NCBI GenBank assembly: GCA_030998015.1
Contig: JARWMV010000245.1
Span: forward strand, 1,022,413 to 1,086,412
DNA from: Ceratorhiza oryzae-sativae
Lineage: Eukaryota > Basidiomycota > Agaricomycetes > Cantharellales > Ceratobasidiaceae
Direction: 5' to 3'
Length of the DNA stretch: 64,000 nt
Position 1 is the first letter of the stretch. The number at the start of each line of letters is the position of its first letter. Below, piece by piece: positions 34,650 through 46,250 of the stretch. A program made the translations under genes and the position numbers. The notes below the pieces were generated by a model. The model did not search any database and was not told where the DNA came from. It saw only the letters and a program-made list of their open reading frames with translations.

Positions 34650-36354
34650 CTACTGCTCAACACCAAATCCTTGCTGGAACCAGGCAGCAATCCGAAGGCC
34701 AATAGCATTAGCAAATATCGAAGGAGAGAAAGGCTCCACTCGGGGCGAGGCATTATCAGATACCTTTGCCTGGTCAACCACGTCCCCTGCCTGGTCAACG
34801 TCATCCAGAATGGCCACAGGAACATTGTCAGCGACATGTGTTGGATGGCTAGCAGGAGTAATCGGCCCAGTTGTAACGAGAGTTCCAGATGAATCGTCCC
34901 TTGACATTTTTGGGGATTGTGGATAGTCGTCGAGATTGTCGAGCCGTTCTGGGTTGAGTTCAAAGGTAACTGGCTGCGCCCATTCAGGGAGTCCTCCAAC
35001 AGTCTCCATTGGCTCCTCCCCATCGAAAAACAAATCATCTAGGCCGTCGATAATCCTGTTCTCGATCAAACTAGAGCGGAGGTTTTCGCACAAAATTCCA
35101 GCCACTTCCGGGTAATAAAGACAGATATCCTCATAGTGATCCAACAGAAGTTGGGGGCGCCGCGCTGCCATGATCGCATACAGTGCATGCGCGGAAGTAT
35201 AGGCGGAATTGGGTGTGTGCGCAGCCGCCGCCGGTGTGAGCAGAAATCGAGGGATCAAGGCAATCGCTTTACGCATACGTTTAATTGACAGGCGTTGGGA
35301 AGGAGTTGGCGCCAAGATACGACGAACCAAAGAGGCGGCCTCGGGAGCAAGTGGCAAAGTCGACCGCAAGTATTTAGGAGAGTTCAAATAGAATTGCCCA
35401 AAGCCCGTGTCCTTGACATCTGGCTTTCCCCACGGGTTGCGGCAAGTGATCATGTTGACCAAGATCACCCCCTAGGTATGGAATGAGCACATTCGAAACT
35501 GTACCCATGAGAACACTAACCAAAGCCCAAATATCGTTGTGTGAAGTGGAATAGTCACCTGTCTCAGTGAAACCCATGCATTCTAGGCCAAGTTTAGTTG
35601 CGTGATACACATGGGGAAAACTTGCACATACCCGGAGACATATAAAACACGCTGCCACAGCCGAATTCTCGGCTGACTCGGTCTCGCGTCGCAAGACCAA
35701 AGTCGGTCAGGAGAACACGATTCCCGCCGTCACGGCACAAAATATTTTCTAAAAAGGTTTAATCGATAAAACGAAACAACAGAGAAAACGCCTACCAGGC
35801 TTGAGGTCACGATGATACACCCCTTTGGAATGGCAAAATTCAACCGCGTCGAGCAACTGGACAAACACATCCTTGATCATTTCGTCATTTCCAACGTATA
35901 GTTCGTCCTCGACGATGCACTTGAACAAATCGCCGTCTTGGCACGCATCCATGACAATATACAGGGACGAGAGATCCTCAATGTAGTCGTGGATGGTGAC
36001 GATGTTTGGGTGAGCAGCAACGAGACGGTGGCAGTAGATCTCGTTGTCAATCTGACGACGCTGCTGATGGCCAATCCCCAGCATCGACAAAACCTTGACG
36101 GCGAGCACCCGGCCACCCCCGTAGCGCCTCTTCGTCCCGGTCGCCACATAGACCACACCAAATGTACCACAGCCGATAATGTGCTCGAGTACGACGCGGT
36201 TGTGGATTGTCTGACCCTGGAGTTCGAGCATCCAACGAGGAAACGTGGCCAGATGCTGGTTAACAGGGGCCTGGTCATCAGAGGAGTAATCCAAGTCGGG
36301 GGTCTGGGGCGCGCTGTCGATTTCATGGTGGACGGGAATGCTGTGGTGAGACAT
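34650..36354 (-). CDS. Serine/threonine protein kinase, Ran1/Sks1/Vhs1-like
   Basis: The kinase domain is intact: Gly-rich loop IIGCGTFGVVYVATG, VAIK-like LAVKVLSM, catalytic loop YHRDLKPENILC, LLTDFGLATR, and DIWALG of the F-helix. The HRDLKPEN plus CRDGG arrangement and the compact N-terminus resemble the Ran1 (Pat1)/Sks1 group, which governs nutrient-dependent meiosis or growth. The C-terminal extension after RFLLTP is about 200 residues, acidic and Ser/Pro-rich, ending QQGFGVEQ. The start is a choice. An in-frame ATG exists at 36465 (MATPHGAHL), but TATATA lies immediately before it. MSHHSIPVHHEID at 36354 is therefore the likelier initiator. At least four introns. It is divergent from the xylitol dehydrogenase gene, with 579 bp between. 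Confidence 0.85.
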
Positions 36355-36463
36355 GTTGAGTAAATGTCCGCGGGAGGGGGCGGGGGTGAAGGTGAGGGTG
36401 TCGGCCCTGGGGGTGGTGGTTGTGTGTCGGTCTCCAGAGAGATGAGCACCATGGGGTGTGGCC

Positions 36464-36472
36464 ATATATAGC
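36464..36472 (-). promoter_or_regulatory. TATA box of the kinase gene
   Basis: The minus strand reads CTATATATG, about 110 bp before the in-frame ATG at 36354. It overlaps the more distal in-frame ATG at 36465, which argues that this ATG is not in the mRNA. Confidence 0.5.
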
Positions 36473-36871
36473 GTTCAGGAGCTACAATACCCCTATACCA
36501 AATAAAAACGGGATCGACGGAATCGTCAAAATCCCGACGCTTCGACACTTCTTCCCGCCCCTATTCCCAGAAAAAGGCTTAGTCCCACCCCCATTCAAGA
36601 AGAACCGGGTTCCGGTCGGTCGAACCCGATGTGTTCGCTGTCAGCGGCGCAATCATCGGAGGTCAGCAAAAAGTAGATATTTCTCCGTGAGCTCATATCG
36701 TAGCTGTAGGCTCAGCATCGTGGTCGACACCAGGAAAACAAGGTTGACAGTTCGGAGGATTGACCCGGTCACTGGCGCTTATGCGCTCGTCTAGCGAAGC
36801 AGCAACCCCATTAGGAAATCCGTCCGGGGCCGCAAAACCCAAGCCCGCTTGTATGCATCAACCCGGCCTGG

Positions 36872-36877
36872 TATAAG
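36872..36877 (+). promoter_or_regulatory. TATA box of the xylitol dehydrogenase gene
   Basis: TATAAG sits 57-62 bp upstream of the ATG at 36934, in CCTGGTATAAGATCC. A pyrimidine-rich stretch (CCACTAACCCTCCCACC) follows before the ATG, typical of strong fungal promoters. Confidence 0.6.
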
Positions 36878-36933
36878 ATCCGGCTACCGCTCCAGCAGAT
36901 GCTCGATCATCCACTAACCCTCCCACCATCATC

Positions 36934-38519
36934 ATGTCGACTACTACCTACCAGACCAACACCTCGTTTGTCCTCAACAAAGTCGAAGACGTTGTCTACG
37001 AGGACCGACCCGTTCCAGAATGTGAGTCTGCATGTCTGACCCAGTACTCTAAAATTTAACCAGTACGTTACAGTGGGAGACCACGACGTACTCGTCGAAG
37101 TAAAGAAGACAGGTATGCCACCACAAACACTCTTGGATAGCCGAAATACTAATCCTTCGCCGCAGGTATCTGTGGATCGGATGTAAGCCCTAACGAACCC
37201 CCGTACTTGAACACCGCCTCACCCAGCGTAATAGGTGCACTACCTTACGCACGGTCGCATCGGTGAGTTGCCACCTCGCCCTTTCATCGTGAAATCAATC
37301 TTATGCATGTCACCCAGGGGATTTTGTGGTGAACGCTCCGATGGTTCTTGGGCATGAGAGCTCTGGGATTGTGTTCAAAGGTACATATATCCGACATCTT
37401 TATTCGATATAATCTCATCGTGCCTGTAGTTGGGCCCAAGGTGAAAGATCTCAAGCCTGGCGACCGGGTTGCGCTAGAACCCGGCCAGTCTTGTGCCCTT
37501 TGCGAGTACTGCAAGAGCGGTCGGTACCATGTGAGGGTATATCCCTTTTATCAGAATGAATACATCTGACTCTGTCACAGCTATGCGCCGACATGGCTTT
37601 TGCCGCGACACCACCCTACGACGGGACGCTCGCGAGGTATTACAAGCTGCGATCTGACATCGCATACAAGCTTCCCGAAAGCATGTCCCTCGAAGACGGC
37701 GCCATGGTGCGACTAGACTTTCTTCTACCTTACAAATCCTCACCCATCCTTCCATACAGATCGAACCTACTGCCGTCGCAATCCACTCCGTCTCCACCCT
37801 CGCCAAATTCCAACCCGAGCAATCGATTGCGGTATTTGGTGCCGGCCCCGTCGGTATCCTCTGCATGGCTGTCGCCAAAGCGCTCGGAGCCCGCCGAATC
37901 GTCGCAATCGACATTGCCGAACACCGTCTCAACTTTGCAAAGGAATACGCCGCGACAGATGCGTTCCTTCCCCCAAAGATGGAAGAGGGCGAATCGAGAC
38001 AGACGTACTCGAAGCGCGCGAGCGAGAGTCTTATGAAGCAACTCAACCTGAGCGATCGGGGTGATCGCTCGATCGACGTTGTCATCGACGCGAGCGGAGC
38101 AGAGGTGTGCGTCCAGATGGGATTCCACATCATCCGAGTAGGTGGGACGTACGTTCAAGTCGGTATGGGCGGCGACCCACAGGTGCCGTTTGGCCCCATG
38201 ATGGTGAAAGAGTTGACCGTCCGAGGTTCTTTCCGATACGGCGTGAGTATCGCCTGTTGTATGCGTTCGGTCCGTTCTAATTCGCGTCGTAGCCTGGGGA
38301 CTACCGTCTCGCCATCGCCCTGGTCTCGCAGGGCAAGGTTGATCTCAAACCGCTTGTCACTCACCGGTATGGTTATATGCATTATCCCTGGATCATATCT
38401 AATTAGCTGCCTCCAGGTTCGAGTTTACCGATGCCGTCGCGGCGTTCAATACCACCAAGACCGGGAAGGGACCAGACGGAAAGGGGGTTATCAAAGCTAT
38501 CATCAATGGTCCCCAGTGA
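36934..38519 (+). CDS. XYL2: Zinc-dependent xylitol/sorbitol dehydrogenase (D-xylulose reductase)
   Basis: Medium-chain dehydrogenase oxidising xylitol (or a related polyol) to the ketose with NAD+, in pentose catabolism. Start MSTTTYQTNTSFVLNK. Catalytic zinc ligands appear as ICGSDVHYLTHG and APMVLGHESSG. The structural-zinc set is intact: SCALCEYCKSGRYHLC. NAD binding is by the Rossmann turn VFGAGPVGILCM, followed by VAIDIAEHRL. Other family motifs are IDVVIDASGAEVC, GGTYVQVGMGG, LTVRGSFRYGPGDY and DLKPLVTHRFEF. It ends INGPQ with TGA at 38517-38519. About eight short introns crowd the first half, including exons as short as a few codons (ICGSD, VHYLTHGRIG). Xylitol, sorbitol and L-arabitol dehydrogenases are hard to separate by eye, so the substrate is the least certain part. 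Confidence 0.88.
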
Positions 38520-38822
38520 CCATTTTTAATAGCGAAAAAAAAAACCATTGCACCCAGACCTCTATAGACTTTGTTTCCGCTTCCTTTTGTGATCAATTAA
38601 ACCACTTGAACGTATTAACCAGGGCAGCCGGGGGTCTCCATCCGAGTCGGGGCGGAAAAGGAACAAACCGGTCGGGCCGGCACGTTCATTGGCCCATTCA
38701 CCGGATATAAATACAACCGACGTCAGTGGTGATTTCAATGCCAGTCCAGGCGGTCTATCCCACGTTACTCAGCCTATAAGAGAACGCTCACCACCGGACT
38801 CGATCGAGCACGCTCCACAACG
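38520..38822. promoter_or_regulatory. Promoter region of cytochrome b2 gene 1 (TATA at 38705-38712)
   Basis: A 303-bp spacer with a perfect TATAAATA at 38705-38712, about 110 bp before the ATG at 38823. The first part is the 3' flank of the xylitol dehydrogenase gene. No other gene is seen. Confidence 0.6.
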
Positions 38823-41109
38823 ATGCTCTCTCGCTCCGTCTTGCGCGCAGCACGGATACATGCGCCTCGTCGTGCGCTGCACACCCAACAACCCTCTCGA
38901 GGTCTCGGTCGGCCTTCGACGCTTTATGCTATGGCGGCGACACTCACCTTTGTGCGTCGCGTATCCTTGATTCTCATTATTGCTCTTTTTTAATCGTGGG
39001 TGCAGCTCGCCAGTGCAGGCTACGTCTTTGCCCAACCCCTTGAACTCGACGGTCCTAAAACAGTCAAGGGGGCCAAAGGATCTGGGCGGGCGCGTGGGGC
39101 AACCCAGACCTCGCAAGCCGAGCAGCAAATCTCATACCAGGAGGTCCAAAAGCATAACAAACGCAACGATTGTTGGATTATCATACGAGGGCAGGTGAGT
39201 GACCACTCTTGTCCGCTGCTTTACCAATGATTAACGTTTGCGTTGGGTTAAAGGTATACGAGTAAGTATTTGCCGACTATCTGACACACCACGACCCAAC
39301 GCTATCACAGTGTCACCGAATTTATCCCAAAACACCCAGGAGGGGACAAAATAATCGTATCCAACGCCGGCCAGGACGTAACGTATGCGCCTAATCTAGC
39401 ATTTATCCTTTCTACTGATACCAACGACAGCGAAATATTCGAATCCCTCCACGCCAAAGGCCTACTCGAAAAAATGCTCAAACCGTCCCAGCACGTAGGC
39501 TCACTCGACCCCTCGACCGCACCCGCCAAATCGCCCGAGATCGAAGAAGAAGAGCGACGCACGACCGAAGCACGCGCAAAACTGCCTCCGCTCTCGCACG
39601 TGTTGAACCTAAACGAATTTGAAGAACTCTCAAGGGGGGTACTGAACAAAACGGCGTGGGCGTATTATAGGAGCGCGGCCGATGACGAGTTTGGCAAGTC
39701 CCGATTTCATTGTATTGAGGTTATTGCATCCATGGACTGATATGTGATAAATTTGGACAGCGCATATGAACAATGCGCTCGCATTTAGACGCTATTGGTT
39801 CCGCCCACGCGTCCTGCGGGGGACCAAGACGATAGATACATCGTGCGAGATTCTTGGTGTCCCAAGCACCCTACCCATATTCGTTTCTCCCGCTGCGATG
39901 GCTGGCTTGGGGGCGCCGGAAGGTGAACTGAATATTACAAGAGGGGCCGGGAAGATGGGCATCATCCAAGGAGTGAGTTGTTCGTAAAAAAGCAATAGAC
40001 GCACTACCAACTCAATTGGCAAAGATATCGAGCAATGCGTCGCGCAGCGTTGACGAAATTGCCGAAGCTCGGGTAGACGGTGCGAAGCAGCCGTTGTTTT
40101 TCCAAGTCGGTGCCAGTCGTTCGATTCCGCGGCTTGGTCTCACCACTTTCCCCCCTCCGATATTTATGTAGCTCTATGTCGCGTCTGACCGCGCTAAATC
40201 CGAAAAAGTTATCAAGCACGTTGAAGAACTAGGTTATCGTGCGATATTCTTCACGGTTGATGCCCCCGTGTTGGGTAACCGAGAACTGGATCAACGGAAT
40301 AGGGCAGCAATGCTTGATGTGAGTGGGTGGTGATATTATTTGAATGGGTAGTTAAATGCGTGGTGACAGAGCGGCGGCGGTGATAATGAGGACGAGGGAC
40401 AGAAGGGGGGTGTTGCTAGCACCATTGACGGATACTTTGATGCAGGGATCGATTGGTCCACCCTGGCATGGCTCAAGGTGCGTCAAAAGGGTAGCATATA
40501 CGGACATATGATGCTCAAGACAGCGTAGAAAACGACCAAGCTACCCATTATTCTGAAAGGGGTCCAAACGGTCGAGGACGTTGAACTAGCGGCGCAACAC
40601 GGAGTGAATGCGGTCTTGCTGAGCAACCACGGCGGACGGCAGCTCGACTAGTGCGTGCACCCCGAGCGCGGAGTGGACCAACACTGACATTCTCGCCCAG
40701 TGCCCCCGCTGCCATCGACGTTTTGTACGAATTACGCCAAAAGAGACCTGATCTATTTGACAAGGTGGAGATCTACATTGATGGTGGAGTCCGACGGGGA
40801 ACCGATGTCCTCAAGGCCATGTGCCTGGGTGCAAAGGGCGTTGGACTAGGGCGACCGTTTTTGTTTGCGAATGGGACATATGGTGCGCACGCAGCCACGC
40901 GGCTAAGCTGGCGATCCTGACACGATCTGGTCAACCAATTAGGCGAAAAGGGGGTAGTCAAGGCCATCCGCATCTTGCATAACGAAATCGAGACAGGGAT
41001 GAGGTTGTTGGGTGCGACTCGGTTGGATCAGCTGAGACCCGAGATGGTTGAGCGTGTACCGTACACAGAGATGCCAAGCGGGCTCTATCGTTCGCGCCCA
41101 CCAGAGTAG
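38823..41109 (+). CDS. CYB2: L-lactate dehydrogenase (cytochrome b2 type), mitochondrial form
   Basis: Oxidises an L-2-hydroxy acid (typically lactate) and passes electrons through haem b2 to cytochrome c in the intermembrane space. The N-terminus is a mitochondrial presequence: [20 protein letters not shown], basic and without acids, then a hydrophobic stretch. The cytochrome b5 domain follows ([35 protein letters not shown]). The FMN domain shows [59 protein letters not shown], the catalytic [11 protein letters not shown] and [14 protein letters not shown]. It ends YRSRPPE. Lys, His and Arg at the active site are all present. The usual SSGADDE is RSAADDE here. About twelve introns. A paralogue without presequence lies at 59153-61227. 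Confidence 0.92.
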
Positions 41110-41347
41110 ACAACCATTGAATGATTTTGTGGTTCTTTTGTTTGCTGGGATCGTCGTACGAGACAAGCTCGCCTTGGCAACGTGAGGATCGGCGTTAGGC
41201 CCTTGGTTCTCCGTAGCGTATTTGTAGTCCGGCGGCAGACTCAGTGGACTCAGACTCGCCTTCCACCCTCCTTTCCGGGTCTCATTTTTTTTTCCCTTGG
41301 GCTGCGCCCGTCTGCATTCTTCGTCGCTCCGGTAGCACTTGTCCACG

Positions 41348-42764
41348 ATGCGTTTCCAGTCGATCCTTGCTCTCTCTGCGCCCCTTGTTGCCCTGGCGGC
41401 ACCGATGAAGTACCCCCGTGCAGCCAGCGCAAACGATATCACGGTCCTCAGTGAGTTTTGTCGCCGTCGCCCACGCCGTCGCCCGCTGACCGTGTTCCAG
41501 AGTTTGCCCACGTCCTCGAACAGCTCGAGACCGAGTTTTACAAGCAGGCGCTGGCCAAGTTCCAGCCGTCGGACTTTACGAGCGCAGGATTCGTCAGTGC
41601 ATCCGTCCCTGTCGAGCAGTTCACCTCCATCGCCACCGACGAAGCCACGCACACGAGCGTCCTCGCCTCGGTCCTCCAGTCGCTCGGCCAAGCGCCCGTC
41701 ACCGGCTGCAAATTCGACTTTACCTCGGCGCTCACCGACGTCAAGACCATGGCTGCCGTCGCCCGGCTTGTCGAGAATGTCGGTGTGTCGGCCTACCTCG
41801 GAGGCGCAGCCCTCATCGACGATCGCCAGCTGCTGGTCGCGGCCGGCACCATCCTCACCGACGAGGCCCGCCATCAGACTGTGCTCAACATGCTCAACGG
41901 CGGCTCCGCGATCCCAGCTGCGTTTGACGTCGCCCTTGCCCCGTCCCAGGTCCTCGCTCTTGCCGGAGGATTCATCTCTGGTTGCGACCTTGGTATTCCA
42001 GGTGAGTGACACGCGATTCCGGTTCTTCCATCTCATCTAATCGTTATCTGTAGCGAACCCGGCTCTCAAAGTGACCAATACAGGTACCGTCGCTCCCGGG
42101 ACCAGCCTCACGTTCGACTCCCCCGCCCTCGCCGGCCTCGACCGTGCTAAGCTCTTCTGTCAAATGATGACCGGCGGAGCTGCCGCAGCCGCTTCGTTCC
42201 CCATCGACCAGTGCGTCGTTCCGCAGGGCATCGAGGGCCCCGTCTACATCTACATCACCAACTCGAGCCAGCCGCTGCTCAACAGCCAGCAGAACCAGAA
42301 CACGGCTCAGATCGTGGCCGGTCCGACGGGCGCGTTTATCGATACCAAGACCGAGAGTGCGAGCGCGTTGTTCAAGTCGGGGGGCAGCCTATCCAGGGCG
42401 GCTCTCAGGTAGTAAACACCATAACCCCGCCCGAGGCGAGTACGATTGCGGCTGGTGGTCAGGCTGGGTAGGTCGCACCAAACGAATGTGCTTTGTCTAT
42501 GATTTACTGATGTTTTCTGTCTAGTGCGCCTGCGCCGACCACGACAGATAGTTCTGCTCCCGCTCCAACTGAAACGGCCAGCAGCTCGGGTAGCCCTCCT
42601 TCACCGTCGGCTTCGAGTTCGGCCGCGTCCACCCCTCAACAGTCGAACTCTGGATCCGGAGGGTAAGTTTGTAATTCAAACCTTGGCTTCTTTCAAGTTC
42701 TAATCGTCTGCTCAGACCCGCTGTGGCAGTAGGGATGAGTATGCGTCCGGCGACCGGAAAATAG
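41348..42764 (+). CDS. Secreted ferritin-like domain protein (Rds1-like)
   Basis: Start at 41348 gives signal peptide MRFQSILALSAPLVALA then APMKYPRA. The ferritin-like domain shows LEQLETEFYKQAL, SIATDEATHTSVLAS, VARLVENVGVSAYLG and LTDEARHQTVLNML. These include two DEAxH/DEARH units that would bind metal in a four-helix bundle. A beta-type region follows (LFCQMMTGGAA, IYITNSSQPLL). The protein probably continues through a Ser/Pro/Thr-rich linker (PTTTDSSAPAPTETAS) to PAVAVGMSMRPATGK with TAG at 42762-42764. The join near 42377-42525 is ambiguous: either a long intron (about 42412-42523), or an extra base in the G run at 42379-42384 plus a shorter intron. Rds1-type proteins are induced by stress and starvation in fission yeast; no enzyme activity is established. 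Confidence 0.8.
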
Positions 42765-43007
42765 ACAGTTGTGTACGTTGTGATGTGACGTGACGTGTGG
42801 CTGGTCTCTGCGTCAACAACTGGGTTTATGGATTATGTTCGGCTAATGCATCGTGTGCCACTCTTTATACCTCTTTTCATTTACTTTTGGGTGCCTTGGT
42901 TAGGCTTTATAGTAGCGATGATACCCCATTTGCTCACTACACACAAGCGAAGAGTGCGATTCAAGAATATCTTACATACCTGCAAATCGGAAAAGGTATA
43001 TACACAA

Positions 43008-45448
43008 CTATTTCAGGTCGACATGCTCCAGATCGTGCTTCCCATTGTGATGGCTTGCCGTGCGCTGTATCATGTCTGGGTGTGTTGAGGCGAGTGTGTG
43101 GTCGATGACTTGGTCGCCAAACAGCTCGTCCATCTCTTCCAACGTTTTCCTGAACGAAGCGCTGGTGTGTGAGTGGTTCGGTCAAGGACTGGTTAACACT
43201 ATTAGCTCACCCCTTGGTTTCTGGGAAAAATAGTAAGACTGCAAAGAACGAGAATACGTTCAAGCACACGAACAACAGATAATACTTCCAAGCCGAGTGA
43301 TCGAGACCTGTGTGTATATGCGGATACATCAACCACCATTCCACCAAAAATAACGCAGCAACCTACCGATCGGACTCGTCTGACCAAACAGGACGTTGAA
43401 AGCCCAATTGGTACACGTCGCAGCAGAAACACCCATAGCACGAGTTCTGCCAGATCAATTTTAGTTCACATATCTTTAGACACCGTCTATTATTCGATAC
43501 GAACCTCATGGGGAAGATCTCCGCGACATATGTCCATGCGATAGGACCGTAACTGACGGAGAACACAGAGGTGGCGATAAAGAACATCGCAACACCCGCG
43601 CCTTGCGCAGCTTTATTTGGATTGGGAGTGAGTCGGGCGGTACTATGAATAGCGGTGTTAGATACAGAGTGATTCAAGGGGCACTGTAGGGCAACAAACC
43701 TGGGCGTTGATGGCGGTCTCGACGGCAAGACATGCAGCCAGCATAAACGAGCCAAACAAGAGCGGCTTTTTCCGCCCGACGCGGTCGACGAGGAAGATGA
43801 TGAAGAACAAGTTCCAAATTGGTCTAGAATTTGTTGGTATCGGTCAATTTCAACTTTCACACGGATGGTGGTTACAACCTACCCCACAACACCATAGATA
43901 GATTGGATCAAAAGCGGGTCGGAGATGCCCAATGCACGGTACATGCGAGGCCCTTTGAATCAAGCATAAGTACTGAAACACAAGATTTCGATCGTAAAAC
44001 ATACCGTAGCTTTAGAAGTAGTGAAGAAATTATATGCAAGCCATTTAGAGAGATAACTGGCATGCCCGGTATCCCGATACTCACTAGTTGATGACGTTGA
44101 TCCCAGTGAACTGGCCGAATCATAATCAGCCTTGACTCAGTAGCAGCAGAATCTACGCACTTGACCAAACGCCTGTACACCACACGCGATAAGCGTTCTC
44201 TTCAGCATTGGCTTGGTATTAACCAAATCTGACAGTCTCCTGGACCTCATCTGCTTCTCGACGCGAATTTGCTACACACCCGGTCGTCAGGAATCCCCAA
44301 ATCAGGTACAGCGTTGCGTCGTGCGATGATCACCTCACAAATCTCAGCAAACTCTCCATCGAGCCATTCCTTGTTTTCCCCGTTGTAGTGGAGCTTTTGA
44401 AGAACGGCATATGCCTCTTCTTCGCGACCTTGTGCCACCAGCCACCTAGGTGGTCAAATATGATCAAACAAGCCTGGCCGCAAGGTTTCAGACAAACCTA
44501 GGAGAATACGGGAAAATGAACTGAGGGTGACAAATTAGTGCATTACAAAAATTATCAAATTTATTCAGGCTTACCATTCCGAGGAAAAGGATTACAGCCG
44601 GCAGCATCTGCAGACCGAGAGGCAGACGCCATGCCGCAACGCCTTGAATTTTCTTGTCACAACCGTACGTGACCCAGTTGGCGACGATAAACCCGAACCC
44701 ACTAAAAATAAACATGTCAGTCTGAGTCCTGCAAATATGGATTTTCAACCAACAGCATTTGTTGGAACGTTCCGGCCATGAAGCCGCGCCATTTTGGATG
44801 AGAAATCTCAACTTGGTATAGAGGGGTGATCATGCTCAAAACTCCAATCGCAAGCCCGGCGATACTGTGCGTCATACATATTAGCTATGCAAGATACTTA
44901 GAACTTTAAATTAACCTACATGCGGCCAGCAATCAACATTCCGATATTCACAGCTGCGCATTGTAAAAGGCAGCTGAAACAGTCAAGGGATCAGGTATCC
45001 AGAAGTGCGAGCAAAGCTACTGTGCTTACCCAACGACGGCGATCAAGCTTCCGACTTGTAGCGTTCTTTTACGACCGATGTGGTCCGCAAGCCAAGCCGC
45101 AGACGCAGCTCCTACAAAGCACCCTCCGGCCAGTGTCGATACGACTGCCCCCGTCAAGCTATCAGTCGGGTTGAAGTACTGGCCAGCCGAATGCGCATAA
45201 ATTAATAGCCCGGTGCTCATTAGTGCTCTCCTACCGAAAGGAAGTATCTGTTTTCGAGAACATTTGTAATAACACCACTATCGTATCCAAAGAGCTAATG
45301 GCAACATAAACGACAAGCAATAGCTCTGGCGATGCTACTTACGAAGCCGCCGATGGCCGCAAAGACGGCCAATGAGACATTGTAAACTACAGTTGTTTCT
45401 GTTAAACAAAATTATTTGAGCGAGGCCGGCCGACTTACACATCCCCAT
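43008..45448 (-). CDS. MFS sugar transporter (hexose transporter family)
   Basis: Twelve-helix plasma-membrane sugar/H+ symporter or facilitator. The start at 45448 encodes MGM, spliced to FYNVSLAVFAAIGGF and LFGYDSGVITNVLENRYFL, the loop before helix 2. Typical motifs follow: ADHIGRKRTLQVGSLIAVVG (the G-R-K/R loop after TM2), AAWRLPLGLQMLPAVILFLG, ESxR-type segments, a second NRRG-like loop and YGPIAWTYVAEIFPMRTRA. The end of the membrane part is FPETKG. The C-terminal cytosolic tail (KTLEEMDELFGDQVIDH) ends HVDLK with TAG at 43008-43010. About fifteen small exons; several joins were not checked base by base. A strong TATA element lies 84 bp upstream. Substrate cannot be decided by eye. Confidence 0.88.
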
Positions 45449-46250
45449 GATGTCTGAGGCGGGGTGGAAGACGAAGCTTGGGGAAACGAAAGTGCTTGTA
45501 CCCTACGAATCCACCGGGGCTCCATTCTGCGCTTTATATATAGGAAATTATCGATGAGAAACATTATCACGATTCGGCCGCTAAGTAGATGATACGGCTG
45601 CCGCGTACCTCCATTGAGAATATTTCGAGCGGGCCGTTGGCCATTGGGGTCGATGAGATGTCCGGGGCCGGTGCACGGGCTTCCTTGATAATCATGGATA
45701 AATGTCGGGCATTAAACTACACCAATCGGTACCAAACCCGTTCTCGCCCCCTGATTGGCTGAATATAGGCCGCTAACTTGCCACAGAAAATTATCTGCAA
45801 AATTCCCTGAATAGTTCATTTGGCTAGTATTGGTCGGGGAATGCCAAGTTCTTACTGGAGTCGCTCTCCCTGAAATGCGATGTGTGGCGCGCAGAGCCCA
45901 ATTAAAATAACTTCCCCGGGACATAGCTCTAGAATAATGACTTCTGTGCATTCTGCCGACCTTACTCCATGAATTTCAGTTGGCTTTCATTCACGCGAGA
46001 GTAATACATTCTTTCGATCGCAGCTAGGACGCGAGGGCAAAGCGTCTTACCACTGCATGATGATAGGCAGTTCTCCAGGAATTTATAGTGACGCTAGCTA
46101 TGTCGGATCTTATCAACGCTTCTGCTGTATGGCAGTGCTCACACACTATCATTCATGCACTAATCTGGTAACACTCGAGTACAAGCCAGGTTAGCCACCG
46201 AGCGCCACGAGACTCATCGAATTTTCAAAATATCGGTTCGGGTACCATGC
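45449..46250. promoter_or_regulatory. Upstream region of the sugar transporter (TATA at 45532-45542)
   Basis: About 800 bp. The minus strand reads TATATATAAAG at 45542-45532, 84 bp before the start codon, a very good TATA box. The rest holds no recognisable gene and is the 3' flank of the lysozyme-like gene. Confidence 0.6.

Larger units (their letters stand above)
36355..36933. promoter_or_regulatory. Divergent promoter region, kinase / xylitol dehydrogenase
   Basis: A 579-bp spacer between two divergent start codons, with a TATA-like element for each side: 36464-36472 on the minus strand and 36872-36877 on the plus strand. No other gene is seen. Confidence 0.55.
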
